DNA of 64,000 nucleotides from Membranipora membranacea (GCA_914767715.1 OU612071.1:16552948-16616947), one strand, 5' to 3'. Shown: positions 1 through 14,600, numbered from the stretch's first letter. Notes: generated by a model from the sequence alone, not told the origin. Program-made: numbers and translations.

Positions 1-329
1 ATACCTAGATCGATAACGCATCGTCACAGGGAGCTAATATTTTAGATGAGATATAGAGACATCATTGCGAACCTCAAAACAGAGTTTCAAACGTTTCTAA
101 GCTAGTAAAGAATTCTGCCCAATTATTGGCCAATTTCCCCATGACCGTACCTATCGATTTTTGTCGATTTTTTGCAACATACCTAGATCGATAACGCATC
201 GTCACAGGGAGGTAATATTTCAGATGAGATATAGGGACATCATTGCGAACCTCAAACCAGAGTTTCAAACGTTTCTAAGCTAGTAAAGAATTCTGCCCAA
301 TTATTGACTATTTTCCCCAGGACCGTACC

Positions 330-347
330 TATCGATTTTTGTCGATA
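330..347. other. Representative short dyad within the monomer
   Basis: TATCGA - TTTTTG - TCGATA forms perfect 6-bp inverted arms around a 6-bp loop. It recurs in every left-domain monomer of the GTCGATATCTTGC class. In the GTCGATTTTTTGC class only a 5-bp arm (ATCGA / TCGAT) remains. Short dyads in satellites have been proposed to help centromeric chromatin by forming non-B DNA; that role is inference here. Confidence 0.55.
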
Positions 348-513
348 TCTTGCAAAATACCTAGATAGAAAACGCATTCTTACAGGGAGCTAGTATTTTA
401 GATGGGATATAGAGACATCATTGCGAACCTCAAAACAGAGTTTCAAACGTTTCTAAGCTAGTAAAGAATTCTGCCCAATTATTTGCTAATTTCCCCATGA
501 CCGTACCTATCGA

Positions 514-535
514 TTTTTGTCGATTTTTTGCAAAA
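514..535. other. Representative phased A/T-tract segment
   Basis: T5 at 514-518, T6 at 524-529 and A4 at 532-535. The two T runs start 10 bp apart, close to one helical turn, which predicts a local bend. The arrangement is present once per monomer in the GATTTTTGTCGATTTTTTGC class and is weaker in the ATATCTTGC and TTTCTTGC classes. Confidence 0.5.
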
Positions 536-2029
536 TACCTAGATCGATAACGCATCGTCACAGGGAGCTAATATTTTAGATGAGATATAGAGACATCATT
601 GCGATCCTCAAAACAGAGTTTCAAACGTTTCTAAGCTAGTAAAGAATTCTGCCCAATTATTGGCCAATTTCCCCATGACCGTACCTATCGATTTTTGTCG
701 AGTTTTTGCAACATACCTAGATCGATAACGCATCGTCACAGGGAGGTAATATTTCAGATGAGATATAGGGACATCATTGCGAACGTCAAAACAGAGTTTC
801 AAGCGTTTCGAAGCTAGTAAAGAATTCTGCCCAATTATTGGCTAATTTCCCCAGGACCATACCTATCGATTTGTGTCGATTTTTTGCAAAATACCTAGAT
901 CGATAACGCATCGTCACAGGGAAGTAATATTTTAGATGAGATATAGGGACATCATTGCGAACCTCAAAACAGAGTTTCAAGCGTTTCTAAGCTAGTAAAG
1001 AATTCTGCCCAGTTATTGACTATTTTCCCCAGGACCGTACCTATCGATTTTTGTCGATATCTTGCAAATACCTAGATAGAAAACGCATTCTTACAGGGAG
1101 CTAGTATTTTAGATGGGATATAGAGACATCATTGCGAACCTCAAAACAGAGTTTCAAACGTTTCTAAGCTAGTAAAGAATTCTGCCCAATTATTTGCTAA
1201 TTTCCCCATGACCGTACCTATCGATTTTTGTCGATTTTTTGCAAAATACCTAGATCGATAACGCATCGTCACAGGGAGCTAATATTTTAGATGAGATATA
1301 GAGACATCATTGCGATCCTCAAAACAGAGTTTCAAACGTTTCTAAGCTAGTAAAGAATTCTGCCCAATTATTGGCCAATTTCCCCATGACCGTACCTATC
1401 GATTTTTGTCGATTTTTTGCAACATACCTAGATCGATAACGCATCGTCACAGGGAGGTAATATTTCAGATGAGATATAGGGACATCATTGCGAACGTCAA
1501 AACAGAGTTTCAAGCGTTTCGAAGCTAGTAAAGAATTCTGCCCAATTATTGGCTAATTTCCCCAGGACCATACCTATCGATTTGTGTCGATTTTTTGCAA
1601 AATACCTAGATCGATAACGCATCGTCACAGGGAAGTAATATTTTAGATGAGATATAGGGACATCATTGCGAACCTCAAAACAGAGTTTCAAGCGTTTCTA
1701 AGCTAGTAAAGAATTCTGCCCAATTATTGACTATTTTCCCCAAAACCGTACCTATCGATTTTTGTCGATATCTTGCAAATACCTAGATAGAAAACGCATT
1801 CTTACAGGGAGCTAGTATTTTAGATGGGATATAGAGACATCATTGCGAACCTCAAAACAGAGTTTCAAACGTTTCTAAGCTAGTAAAGATTTCTGCCCAA
1901 TTATTTGCTAATTTCCCCATGACCGTACCTATCGATTTTTGTCGATTTTTTGCAAAATACCTAGATCGATAACGCATCGTCACAGGGAGGTAATATTTCA
2001 GATGAGATATAGGGACATCATTGCGAACC

Positions 2030-2960
2030 TCAAAACAGAGTTTCAAGCGTTTCGAAGCTAGTAAAGAATTCTGCCCAATTATTGGCCAATTTCCCCAGGA
2101 CCATACCTATCGATTTGTGTCGATTTTTTGCAAAATACCTAGATCGATAACGCATCGTCACAGGGAGGTAATATTTCAGATGAGATATAGGGACATCATT
2201 GCGAACCTCAAAACAGAGTTTCAAGCGTTTCGAAGCTAGTAAAGAATTCTGCCCAATTATTGGCTAATTTCCCCAGGACCATACCTATCGATTTGTGTCG
2301 ATTTTTTGCAAAATACCTAGATCGATAACGCATCGTCACAGGGAGGTAATATTTCAGATGAGATATAGGGACATCATTGCGAACCTCAAAACAGAGTTTC
2401 AAGCGTTTCGAAGCTAGTAAAGAATTCTGCCCAATTGTTGGCTAATTTCCCGAGGACCGTACCTATCAATTTTTGTCGATATCTTGCAAAATACCTAGAT
2501 CGAAAACGCATCGTCACAGGGAGCTAATATCTTAGATGAGACATAGGGACGTCATTGCGAACCTCACAACAGAGTTGCAAGCATTTCTAAGCTAGTAAAG
2601 ATTTCTGCCCAATTATTGGCTAATTTCCCCGGGACCGTACCTATCGATTTTTGTCGATTTTTCGCAAAATACCTAGATCGAAAACGCATCGTCACAGGGA
2701 GCTAATATTTTAGATGAGATATAGAGACATCATTGCGAACCTCAAAACGGAGTTTCAAACGTTTCTAAGCTAGTAAAGAATTCTGCCCAATTATTGGCTA
2801 ATTTCCCCATGACCGTACATATTGATTTTTGTCGATATCTTGCAAATTACATAGATAGAAAACGCATTGTTACAGGGAGCTATTATTTTAGATGAGATAT
2901 AAAGACATCATTGCGAACCTAAAAACAGAGTTTCAAGCGTTTCTAAGCTAGTAAAGATTT
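2030..2960. repeat. Octamer-displaced duplication, copy 1
   Basis: Matches 3453-4380 at a displacement of 1,423 bp (eight monomers). Shared rare markers are the CCTCACAACAGAGTTGCAAGC monomer (2562 and 3985), TAATATCTTAGATGAGACATAG, AATTGTTGGC with TTCCCGAGG, and the CATATTGATTTTTG monomer with ATAAAGACATC. Boundaries are approximate. Confidence 0.8.
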
Positions 2961-3452
2961 CTGCCCAATTATTGACTATTTTCCCCAGGACCGTACCTAT
3001 CGATTTTTGTCGATATCTTGCAAATACCTAGATAGAAAACGCATTCTTACAGGGAGCTAGTATTTTAGATGGGATATAGAGACATCATTGCGAACCTCAA
3101 AACAGAGTTTCAAACGTTTCTAAGCTAGTAAAGAATTCTGCCCAATTATTTGCTAATTTCCCAATGACCGTACCTATCGATTTTTGTCGATTTTTTGCAA
3201 AATACCTAGATCGATAACGCATCGTCACAGGGAGCTAATATTTTAGATGAGATATAGAGACATCATTGCGAACCTCAAAACAGAGTTTCAAACGTTTCTA
3301 AGCTAGTAAAGAATTCTGCCCAATTATTGGCTAATTTCCCCATGACCGTACCTATCGATTTTTGTCGATTTTTTGCAACATACCTAGATCGATAACGCAT
3401 CGTCACAGGGAGGTAATATTTCAGATGAGATATAGGGACATCATTGCGAACC

Positions 3453-4380
3453 TCAAAACAGAGTTTCAAGCGTTTCGAAGCTAGTAAAGAATTCTGCCCA
3501 ATTATTGGCTAATTTCCCCAGGACCACACCTATCGATTTGTGTCGATTTTTTGCAAAATACCTAGATCGATAACGCATCGTCACAGGGAGGTAATATTTC
3601 AGATGAGATATAGGGACATCATTGCGAACCTCAAAACAGAGTTTCAAGCGTTTCGAAGCTAGTAAAGAATTCTGCCCAATTATTGGCTAATTTCCCCAGG
3701 ACCATACCTATCGATTTGTGTCGATTTTTTGCAAAATACCTAGATCGATAACGCATCGTCACAGGGAGGTAATATTTCAGATGAGATATAGGGACATCAT
3801 TGCGAACCTCAAAACAGAGTTTCAAGCGTTTCGAAGCTAGTAAAGAATTCTGCCCAATTGTTGGCTAATTTCCCGAGGACCGTACCTATCAATTTTTGTC
3901 GATATCTTGCAAAATACCTAGATCGAAAACGCATCGTCACAGGGAGCTAATATCTTAGATGAGACATAGGGACGTCATTGCGAACCTCACAACAGAGTTG
4001 CAAGCATTTCTAAGCTAGTAAAGATTTCTGCCCAATTATTGGCTAATTTCCCCGGACCGTACCTATCGATTTTTGTCGATTTTTCGCAAAATACCTAGAT
4101 CGAAAACGCATCGTCACAGGGAGCTAATATTTTAGATGAGATATAGAGACATCATTGCGAACCTCAAAACGGAGTTTCAAACGTTTCTAAGCTAGTAAAG
4201 AATTCTGAACAATTATTGGCTAATTTCCCCATGACCGTACATATTGATTTTTGTCGATATCTTGCAAAATACATAGATAGAAAACGCATTGTTACAGGGA
4301 GCTATTATTTTAGATGAGATATAAAGACATCATTGCGAACCTAAAAACAGAGTTTCAAGCGTTTCTAAGCTAGTAAAGAT
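3453..4380. repeat. Octamer-displaced duplication, copy 2
   Basis: Second copy of 2030-2960 at +1,423 bp. Small differences include loss of two G near 4052 (CCCCGGACC against CCCCGGGACC) and CTGAACAATT for CTGCCCAATT near 4205. After about 4380 the order of monomers changes. Confidence 0.8.
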
Positions 4381-6656
4381 TTCTGCCCAATTATTTGCTA
4401 ATTTCCCCATGACCGTACCTATCGATTTTTGTCGATTTTTTGCAAAATACCTAGATCGATAACGCATCGTCACAGGGAGCTAATATTTTAGATGAGATAT
4501 AGAGACATCATTGCGAACCTCAAAACAGAGTTTCATATGTTTCTAAGCTAGTAAAGAATTCTGCCCAATTATTGGCCAATTTCCCCATGACCGTACCTAT
4601 CGATTTTTGTCGATTTTTTGCAACATACCTAGATCGATAACGCATCGTCACAGGGAGGTAATATTTCAGATGAGATATAGGGACATCATTGCGAACCTCA
4701 AAACAGAGTTTCAAGCGTTTCGAAGCTAGTAAAGAATTCTGCCCAATTATTGGCTAATTTCCCCAGGACCATACCTATCGATTTGTGTCGATTTTTTGCA
4801 AAATACCTAGATCGAAAATGCATCGTCACAGGGAGCTAATATTTTAGATGAAATATAGAGACATCATTGCGAACCTCAAAACAGAGTTTCAAACGTTTCT
4901 AAGCTAGTAAAGAATTCTGCCCAATTATTGACTATTTTCCCCAGGACCGTACCTATCGATTTTTGTCGATATCTTGCAAAATACCTAGATAGAAAACGCA
5001 TTCTTACAGGGAGCTAGTATTGTAGATGAGATATAGAAACATCATTGCGAACCTCGCAACAGAGTTTCAAGCGTTTCTAAGCTAGTAAAGATTTCTGCCC
5101 AATTATTGGCTAATTTCCCCGGGACCGTACCTATCGATTTTTGTCGATTTTTTTGCAAAATACCTAGATCGAAAACGCATCGTCACAGGGAGCTAATATT
5201 TTAGATGAGATTTAGAGACATCATTGCGAACCTCACAACAGAGTTGCAAGCATTTCTAAGCTAGTAAAGATTTCTGCCCAATTATTGGCTAATTTCCCCG
5301 GGACCGTACCTATCGATTTTTGTCGATTTTTCGCAAAATACCTAGATCGAAAACGCATCGTCACAGGGAGCTAATATTTTAGATGAGATTTAGAGACATC
5401 ATTGCGAACCTCACAACAGAGTTGCAAGCATTTCTAAGCTAGTAAAGATTTCTGCCCAATTATTGGCTAATTTCCCCGGGACCGTACCTATCGATTTTTG
5501 TCGATTTTTCGCAAAATACCTAGATCGAAAACGCATCGTCACAGGGAGCTAATATTTTAGATGAAATATAGAGACATCATTGCGAACCTCAAAACAGAGT
5601 TTCAAACGTTTCTAAGCTAGTAAAGAATTCTGCCCAATTATTGACTATTTTCCCCAGGACAGTACCTATCGATTTTTGTCGATATCTTGCAAAATACCTA
5701 GATAGAAAACGCATTCTTACAGGGAGCTAGTATTTTAGATGAGATAAAGAGACATCATTGCGAACCTCGCAACAGAGTTTCAAGCGTTTCTAAGCTAGTA
5801 AAGATTTCTGCCCAATTATTGGCTAATTTCCCCGGGACCGTACCTATCGATTTTTGTCGATTTTTTTTGCAAAATACCTAGATCGAAAACGCATCGTCAC
5901 AGGGAGCTAATATTTTAGATGAGATATAGAGACATCATTGCGAACCTCAAAACGGAGTTTCAAACGTTTCTAAGCTAGTAAAGAATTCTGCCCAATTATT
6001 GGCTAATTTCCCCATGACCGTACCTATTGATTTTTGTCGATATCTTGCAAAATACATAGATAGAAAACGCATTGTTACAGGGAGCTATTATTTTAGATGA
6101 GATATAAAGACATCATTGCGAACCTAAAAACAGAGTTTCAAGCGTTTCTAAGCTAGTAAAGATTTCTGCCCAATTATTTGCTAATTTCCCCATGACCGTA
6201 CCTATCGATTTTTGTCGATTTTTTGCAAAATACCTAGATCGAAAACGCATCGTCACAGGGAGCTAATATTTTAGATGAGATATAGAGACATCATTGCAAA
6301 CCTCAAAACAGAGTTTCAAACGTCTCTAAGCTAGTAAAGAATTCTGCCCAATTATTGGCTATTTTCCCCAGGACCGTACATATCGATTTTTGTCGATATC
6401 TTGCAAAATACCTAGATAGAAAACGCATTGTTACAGGGAGCTAGTGTTTTTGATGAGATATAGAGACATCATTGCGAACCTCAAAACAGAGTATCAAGCG
6501 TTTCTAAGCTAGTAAAGAATTCTGACCAATTATTTGCTAATTTCCCATGAACCATACCTATCGATTTTTGCTGATTTTTTGCAAAATACCTAGATCGAAA
6601 ACGCATCGTCACAGGGAGCTAATATTTTAGATGAGATATAGAGACATCATTGCGAA
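4380..6656. repeat. Mixed satellite stretch with a 713-bp step
   Basis: Ordinary left-domain monomers only. A partial four-monomer repeat links about 4800-5160 with about 5520-5880: the marker ATGAAATATAGAG sits at 4849 and 5562, and both are followed by a TTATTGACTATTTTCC monomer and a CCTCGCAACAG monomer. Between them the CCTCACAACAGAGTTGC monomer is present twice in adjacent copies (near 5232 and 5410), a simple local duplication. T-run length in the TCGATTTTT segment varies from 6 to 8 here. Confidence 0.7.
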
Positions 6657-7900
6657 CCTCAAAACAGAGTTTCAAACGTTTCTAAGCTAGTAAAGAATTC
6701 TGCCCAATTATTGGCCAATTTCCCCATGACCGTACCTATCGATTTTTGTCGATTTTTTGCAACATACCTAGATCGATAACGCATCGTCACAGGGAGGTAA
6801 TATTTCAGATGAGATATAGGGACATCATTGCGAACGTCAAAACAGAGTTTCAAGCGTTTCGAAGCTAGTAAAGAATTCTGCCCAATTATTAGCTAATTTC
6901 CCCAGGACCATACCTATCGATTTGTGTCGATTTTTTGCAAAATACCTAGATCGATAACGCATCGTCACAGGGAAGTAATATTTTAGATGAGATATAGGGA
7001 CATCATTGCGAACCTCAAAACAGAGTTTCAAGCGTTTCTAAGCTAGTAAAGAATTCTGCCCAATTATTGACTATTTTCCCCAGGACCGTACCTATCGATT
7101 TTTGTCGATATCTTGCAAATACCTAGATAGAAAACGCATTCTTACAGGGAGCTAGTATTTTAGATGGGATATAGAGACATCATTGCGAACCTCAAAACAG
7201 AGTTTCAAACGTTTCTAAGCTAGTAAAGAATTCTGCCCAATTATTTGCTAATTTCCCCATGACCGTACCTATCGATTTTTGTCGATTTTTTGCAAAATAC
7301 CTAGATCGATAACGCATCGTCACAGGGAGCTAATATTTTAGATGAGATATAGAGACATCATTGCGAACCTCAAAACAGAGTTTCAAACGTTTCTAAGCTA
7401 GTAAAGAATTCTGCCCAATTATTGGCCAATTTCCCCATGACCGTACCTATCGATTTTTGTCGATTTTTTGCAACATACCTAGATCGATAACGCATCGTCA
7501 CAGGGAGGTAATATTTCAGATGAGATATAGGGACATCATTGCGAACCTCAAAACAGAGTTTCAAGCGTTTCGAAGCTAGTAAAGAATTCTGCCCAATTAT
7601 TGGCTAATTTCCCCAGGACCATACCTATCGATTTGTGTCGATTTTTTGCAAAATACCTAGATCGATAACGCATCGTCACAGGGAAGTAATATTTTAGATG
7701 AGATATAGGGACATCATTGCGAACCTCAAAACAGAGTTTCAAGCGTTTCTAAGCTAGTAAAGAATTCTGCCAAATTATTGACTATTTTCCCCAGGACCGT
7801 ACCTATCGATTTTTGTCGATATCTTGCAAATACCTAGATAGAACACGCATTCTTAAAGGGAGCTAGTATTTTAGATGAGATATAGAGACATCATTGCGAA
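6657..7900. repeat. Second occurrence of the 711-bp tetramer
   Basis: The same monomer order as at about 600-1850 returns 6 kb downstream, again at a 711-bp step. The TTGGCCAATTTCCCCATGACC monomer is at about 6660 and 7370, and the following TTTCGAAG / GATTTGTGTCG monomer at about 6837 and 7548. Either a dispersed copy of the 250-2028 block was carried here by a larger exchange, or both are remnants of one longer tetramer array interrupted by 2030-6656. Confidence 0.82.
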
Positions 7901-8094
7901 CCTCAAAACAGGGTTTCACACGTTTCTAAGCCAGTAAAGAATTCTGCCCAATTATTGGCTATTTTCCCCAGGACCGTACCTATCGATTTTTGTCGATTTT
8001 TTTGCAAAATACCTAGATCGAAAACGCATCGTCACAGGAAGCTAATATTTTAGATGAGATATAGGGACGTCATTGCAAACTTCAAAGCAGACTT

Positions 8095-11000
8095 TCAAAC
8101 GTTTCTAAGCTAGTAAAGAATTCTGCCCAATTATTGGCTATTTTCCCCAGGACCGTACCTATCGATTTTTGTCGATATCTTGCAAAATACCTAGATAGAA
8201 AACGCATTGTTACAGGGAGCTAGTATTTTAGATGAGATATAGAGACATCATTGCGAACCTCAAAACAGAGTAGCAAGCGTTTCGAAGCTAGTAAAGAATT
8301 CTGCCCAATTATTGGCTAATTTCCCCAGGACGATACCTATCGATTTTTGTCGATTTTTTGCAAAATACCTAGATCGAAAACGCATCGTCACAGGGAGCTA
8401 ATATTTTAGATGAGATATAGGGATGTCATTGCGAACATCAAAACAGAGTTTCAAACGTTTCTAAGCTAGTAAAGAATTCTGCCCAATTATTGGCTAATTT
8501 CCCCAGGACCGTACCTATCGATTTTTGTCGATTTCTTGCAAAATACCTAGATCGAAAATGCATCGTCACAGGGAGCTAATATTTTAGATGAGATATAGAG
8601 ACATCATTGCGAACCTCAAAACAGAGTTTCAAACGTTTCTAAGCTAGTAAAGAATTCTGCCCAATTATTGACTATTTTCCCCAGGACCGTACCTATCGAT
8701 TTTTGTCGATATCTTGCAAAATACCTAGATAGAAAACGCATTCTTACAGGGAGCTAGTATTTTAGATGAGATATAGAGACATCATTGCGAACCTCAAAAC
8801 AGAGTTTCAAGCGTTTCTAAGCTAGTAAAGATTTCTGCCCAATTATTTGCTCATTTCCCCGGGACCGTACCTATCGATTTTTGTCGATTTTTTGCAAAAT
8901 ACCTAGATCGAAAACGCATCGTCACAGGGAGCTAATATTTTAGATGAGATATAGGGACATCATTGCGAACCTCAAAACAGAGTTTCAAGCGTTTCTAAGC
9001 TAGTAAAGAATTCTGCCCAATTATTGGCTAATTTCCCCGGGACCGTACCTATCGATTTTTGTCGATTTTTTGCAAAATACCTAGATCGAAAACGCATCGT
9101 CACAGGGAGCTAATATTTTAGATGAGATATAAAGACATCATTGCGAACCTCAAAACAGAGTTTCAAGCGTTTCTAAGCTAGTAAAGAATTCTGCCCAATT
9201 ATTGGCTAATTCCCCCAGGACCGTACATATCGATTTTTGTCGGTTTTTTGCAAAATACTTAGATCGAAAACGCATCGTCAAAGGGAGCTAATAATTTAGA
9301 TGAGATATAGGGACATCATTGCGAACCTCAAAACAGAGTTTCAAGCGTTTCTAAGCTAGTAAATATTTCTGCCCAATTATTGGCTAATTTCCCCGGGACC
9401 GTACCTATCGATTTTTGTCGATTTTTTGCAAAATACCTAGATCGAAAACGCATCATCATAGGGAGCTAATATTTTATATGAGATATAGGGACGTCATTTC
9501 GAACCTCAAAACAGAGTTCCAACCATTTCTAAGCGAGTTAAGAATTCTGCCCAATTATTGGCTAATTTCCCCGGGACCGTACCTATCGATTTTCGTCGAT
9601 TTCTTGAAAAATACCTCGATAGAGTACGCATCGTCACAGGGAGCTAATATTTTATATGAGATATAGGGACGACATTGCGAACCTCAAAACAGAGTTTCAA
9701 GCGTTTCTAAGCTAGTAAAGAATTCTGCCCAATTACTGGCTAATTTCTTCAGGACCGTACCTATCGATTTTTGTCAATTTTTTGCAAAATACCCAGATCG
9801 ATAACGCATCGTCACAGGGAGCTAATATTTTATATGAGATATAGGGACGACATTGCGAACCTCAAAACAGAGTTTTAAGCGTTTCTAAGCGAGTAAATGA
9901 TTCTGCAAAATTATTTGCTAATTTCCCCAGGACCGTACCTATCGATTTTTGTCGATATCTTGCAAAATACCTAGATCGAAAACGCATCGTCACAGGGAGC
10001 TAATATTTTATATGAGATATAGGGACGTCATTTCGAACCTCAAAACAGAGTTCCAACCATTTCTAAGCGAGTAAAGAATTCTACCCAATTATTTGCTAAT
10101 TTCTTCAGGACCGTACCTATCGATTTTTGTCAATTTTTTGCAAAATACCCAGATCGATAACGCATCGTCACAGGGAGCTAATATTTTATATGAGATATAG
10201 GGACGACATTGCGAACCTCAAAACAGAGTCTCAAACGTTTCTAAGCTAGTAAAGAGTTCTGCCCAATTATTGGCTATTTTCCCCAGGACAGTACCTATCG
10301 ATTTTTGTCAATATCTTGCAAAATACCTAGATCGAAAACGCATCGTCACAGGATGCTAATATTTTAGATGAGATATAGAGACATTATTGTGAACCTCAAA
10401 ACAGAGTCCCAAATGTTTCTAAGCTAGTAAAGAATTCTGCCAATTATAGTCTATTTTCCCCAGGACCGTACCTATCGATTTTTGTCGATATCTTGCAAAA
10501 TACCTAGATAGAAAACGCATTGTTACAGGGAGCGAGTATTTTAGATGAGATATAGAGACATCATTGCGAACCTCAAAACAGAGTATCAAGCAGTTCTAAG
10601 CTAGTAAAGAATTCTGCCAAATTATTGGCTAATTTCCCCAGGACCATACCTATCGATTTTTGTTTGATTTTTTGCAAAATACCTAGATCGAAAACGCATC
10701 GTCACAGGGAGCTAATATTTTAGATGAGATATAGGGATGTCATTGCGAACATCAAAACAGAGTTTCAAACGTTTCTAAGCTAGTAAAGAATTCTGCCCAA
10801 TTATTGGCTATTTTCCCCAGGACCGTACCTATCGATTTTTGTCGATTTTTTGCAAAATACCTAGATAGAAAACGCATTGTTACAGGGAGCTAGTATTTTA
10901 GATGAGATATAGAGACATCATTGCGAACCTCAAAACAGAGTATCAAGCGTTTTTAAGCTAGTAAAGAATTCTGCCCAATTATTGGCTAGTTTCCCCAGGA

Positions 11001-11095
11001 CCATACCTATCGATTTTTCTCGATTTTTTGCAAAATACCTCGACAGAATACGCATCATCACAGGGAGCTAATATAATATGAGATATAGGGTTGTC
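8095..11095. repeat. Long segmental duplication, copy 1 (17 monomers)
   Basis: Matches 11653-15005 monomer by monomer at +3,558 bp (20 monomers) up to about 10090, and at +3,914 bp afterwards because copy 2 holds two extra monomers. Shared rare markers are GAGTAGCAAGCG (8271 and 11829), GTCAAAGGGAGCTAATAATTT, TTTCGAACCTC with GTTCCAACCATTTC, TTGAAAAATACCTCGATAGAGTACG, and the AATTATAGTCTATTTTCC monomer. The left edge is fixed by GACTTTCAAACG at 8089 against GAGTTTCAAACG in copy 2. Confidence 0.88.
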
Positions 11096-11652
11096 ATTGC
11101 GAACCTAAAAACATAATTTCAAACGTTTCTAAGCTAGTAAAGAATTCTGCCCAATTATTGGCTATTTTCCCCAGGACCGTACCTATCGATTTTTGTCGAT
11201 ATCTTGCAAAATACATAGATAGAAAACGCATTGTTACAGGGAGCTAATATTTTAGATGAGATATAGAGACATCATTGCGAACCTCAAAACAGAGTTTCAA
11301 ACGTTTCTAAGCTAGTAAAGAATTCTGCCCAATTATTGGCTAATTTCTCCATGACCGTACCTATCGATTTTTGTCGATTTTTTGCAACATACCTAGATCG
11401 ATAACGCATCGTCACAGGGAGGTAATGTTTTAGATGAGATATAGGGACATCATTGCGAACATCAAAACAGAGTTTCAAGCGTTTCTAAGCTAGTAAAGAA
11501 TTCTGCCCAATTATTGGCTAATTTCCCCGGGACCGTACCTATCGATTTTTGTCGATTTTTTGCAAAATACCTAGATCGAAAACGCATCGTCACAGGGAGC
11601 TAATATTTTAGATGAGATATAGAGACATCATTGCCAACCTCAAAACAGAGTT

Positions 11653-14600
11653 TCAAACGTTTCTAAGCTAGTAAAGAATTCTGCCCAATTATTGGCTATT
11701 TTCCCCAGGACCGAACCTATCGATTTTTGTCGATATCTTGCAAAATACCTAGATAGAAAACGCATTGTTACAGGGAGCTAGTATTTTAGATGAGATATAG
11801 AGACATCATTGCGAACCTCAAAACAGAGTAGCAAGCGTTTCGAAGCTAGTAAAGAATTCTGCCCAATTATTGGCTAATTTCCCCAGGACAATACCTATCG
11901 ATTTTTGTCGATTTTTTGCAAAATACCTAGATCGAAAACGCATCGTCACAGGGAGCTAATATTTTAGATGAGATATAGGGATGTCATTGCGAACATCAAA
12001 ACAGAGTTTCAAACGTTTCTAAGCTAGTAAAGAATTCTGCCCAATTATTGGCTAATTTCCCCAGGACCGTACCTATCGATTTTTGTCGATTTCTTGCAAA
12101 ATACCTAGATCGAAAATGCATCGTCACAGGGAGCTAATATTTTAGATGAGATATAGAGACATCATTGCGAACCTCAAAACAGAGTTTCAAACGTTTCTAA
12201 GCTAGTAAAGAATTCTGCCCAATTATTGACTATTTTCCCCAGGACCGTACCTATCGATTTTTGTCGATATCTTGCAAAATACCTAGATAGAAAACGCATT
12301 CTTACAGGGAGCTAGTATTTTAGATGAGATATAGAGACATCATTGCGAACCTCAAAACAGAGTTTCAAGCGTTTCTAAGCTAGTAAAGATTTCTGCCCAA
12401 TTGTTTGCTAATTTCCCCGGGACCGTACCTATCGATTTTTGTCGATTTTTTGCAAAATACCTAGATCGAAAACGCATCGTCACAGGGAGGTAATATTTTA
12501 GATGAGATATAGGGACATCATTGCGAACCTCAAAACAGAGTTTCAAGCGTTTCTAAGCTAGTAAAGAATTCTGCCCAATTATTGGCTAATTTCCCCGGGA
12601 CCGTACCTATCGATTTTTGTCGATTTTTTGCAAAATACCTAGATCGAAAACGCATCGTCACAGGGAGCTAATATTTTAGATGAGATATAAAGACATCATT
12701 GCGAACCTCAAAACAGAGTTTCAAGCGTTTCTAAGCTAGTAAAGAATTCTGCCCAATTATTGGCTAATTCCCCCAGGACCGTACATATCGATTTTTGTCG
12801 GTTTTTTGCAAAATACTTAGATCGAAAACGCATCGTCAAAGGGAGCTAATAATTTAGATGAGATATAGGGACATCATTGCGAACCTCAAAACAGAGTTTC
12901 AAGCGTTTCTAAGCTAGTAAAGATTTCTGCCCAATTATTGGCTAATTTCCCCGGGACCGTACCTATCGATTTTTGTCGATTTTTTGCAAAATACCTAGAT
13001 CGAAAACGCATCATCATAGGGAGCTAATATTTTATATGAGATATAGGGACGTCATTTCGAACCTCAAAACAGAGTTCCAACCATTTCTAAGCGAGTTAAG
13101 AATTCTGCCCAATTATTTGCTAATTTCCCCGGGACCGTACCTATCGATTTTCGTCGATTTCTTGAAAAATACCTCGATAGAGTACGCATCGTCACAGGGA
13201 GCTAATATTTTATATGAGATATAGGGACGACATTGCGAACCTCAAAACAGAGTTTCAAGCGTTTCTAAGCTAGTAAAGAATTCTGCCCAATTACTGGCTA
13301 ATTTCTTCAGGACCGTACCTATCGATTTTTGTCAATTTTTTGCAAAATACCCAGATCGATAACGCATCGTCACAGGGAGCTAATATTTTATATGAGATAT
13401 AGGGACGACATTGCGAACCTCAAAACAGAGTTTTAAGCGTTTCTAAGCGAGTAAATGATTCTGCAAAATTATTTGCTAATTTCCCCAGGACCGTACCTAT
13501 CGATTTTTGTCGATATCTTGCAAAATACCTAGATCGAAAACGCATCGTCACAGGGAGCTAATATTTTATATGAGATATAGGGACGTCATTTCGAACCTCA
13601 AAACAGAGTTCCAACCATTTCTAAGCGAGTAAAGAATTCTGCCCAATTATTTGCTAATTTCCCCTGGACCGTACCTATCGATTTTCGTCGATTTCTTGAA
13701 AAATACCTCGATAGAGTACGCATCGTCACAGGGAGCTAATATTTTATATGAGATATAGGGACGACATTGCGAACCTCAAAACAGAGTTTCAATCGTTTCT
13801 AAGCTAGTAAAGAATTCTGCCCAATTATTGGCTAATTTCTTCAGGACCGTACCTATCGATTTTTGTCAATTTTTTGCAAAATACCCAGATCGATAACGCA
13901 TCGTCACAGGGAGCTAATATTTTATATGAGATATAGGGACGACATTGCGAACCTCAAAACAGAGTTTCAAGCGTTTCTAAGCTAGTAAAGAATTCTGCCC
14001 AATTATTGGCTAATTTCTTCAGGACCGTACCTATCGATTTTTGTCAATTTTTTGCAAAATACCCAGATCGATAACGCATCGTCACAGGGAGCTAATATTT
14101 TATATGAGATATAGGGACGACATTGCGAACCTCAAAACAGAGTCTCAAACGTTTCTAAGCTAGTAAAGAGTTCTGCCCAATTATTGGCTATTTTCCCCAG
14201 GACAGTACCTATCGATTTTTGTCAATATCTTGCAAAATACCTAGATCGAAAACGCATCGTCACAGGATGCTAATATTTTAGATGAGATATAGAGACATCA
14301 TTGTGAACCTCAAAACAGAGTCCCAAATGTTTCTAAGCTAGTAAAGAATTCTGCCAATTATAGTCTATTTTCCCCAGGACCGTACCTATCGATTTTTGTC
14401 GATATCTTGCAAAATACCTAGATAGAAAACGCATTGTTACAGGGAGCTAGTATTTTAGATGAGATATAGAGACATCATTGCGAACCTCAAAACAGAGTAT
14501 CCAGCAGTTCTAAGCTAGTAAAGAATTCTGCCCAATTATTGGCTAATTTCCCCAGGACCATACCTATCGATTTTTGTTTGATTTTTTGCAAAATACCTAG

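Larger units (their letters stand above)
250..2028. repeat. 711-bp tetramer higher-order repeat
   Basis: Four different monomers recur at a 711-bp step. The TTATTGACTATTTTCC monomer occurs near 302, 1013 and 1725. The GATCCTCAAAACAG monomer occurs near 605 and 1316. The GAACGTCAAAACAG monomer with TTTCGAAG and GATTTGTGTCG follows at 783 and 1494. The third round breaks after about 1850, where the next monomers change type. Before 250 the array lacks one of the four monomers, giving a 3-monomer step (72 to 606). Confidence 0.85.

Noticed and set aside
2021-2239. Plus-strand frame of 72 codons
   Set aside because: Pure satellite sequence. Neighbouring copies of the same monomers carry stops in this frame.
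9415-13224. Two nearly identical 83-codon plus-strand frames (9415-9666 and 12973-13224)
   Set aside because: They are identical because they lie in the two copies of the 3,558-bp duplication. They arise where a stop-removing monomer variant (GCGAGTTAAG) follows another. No independent evidence of a gene.
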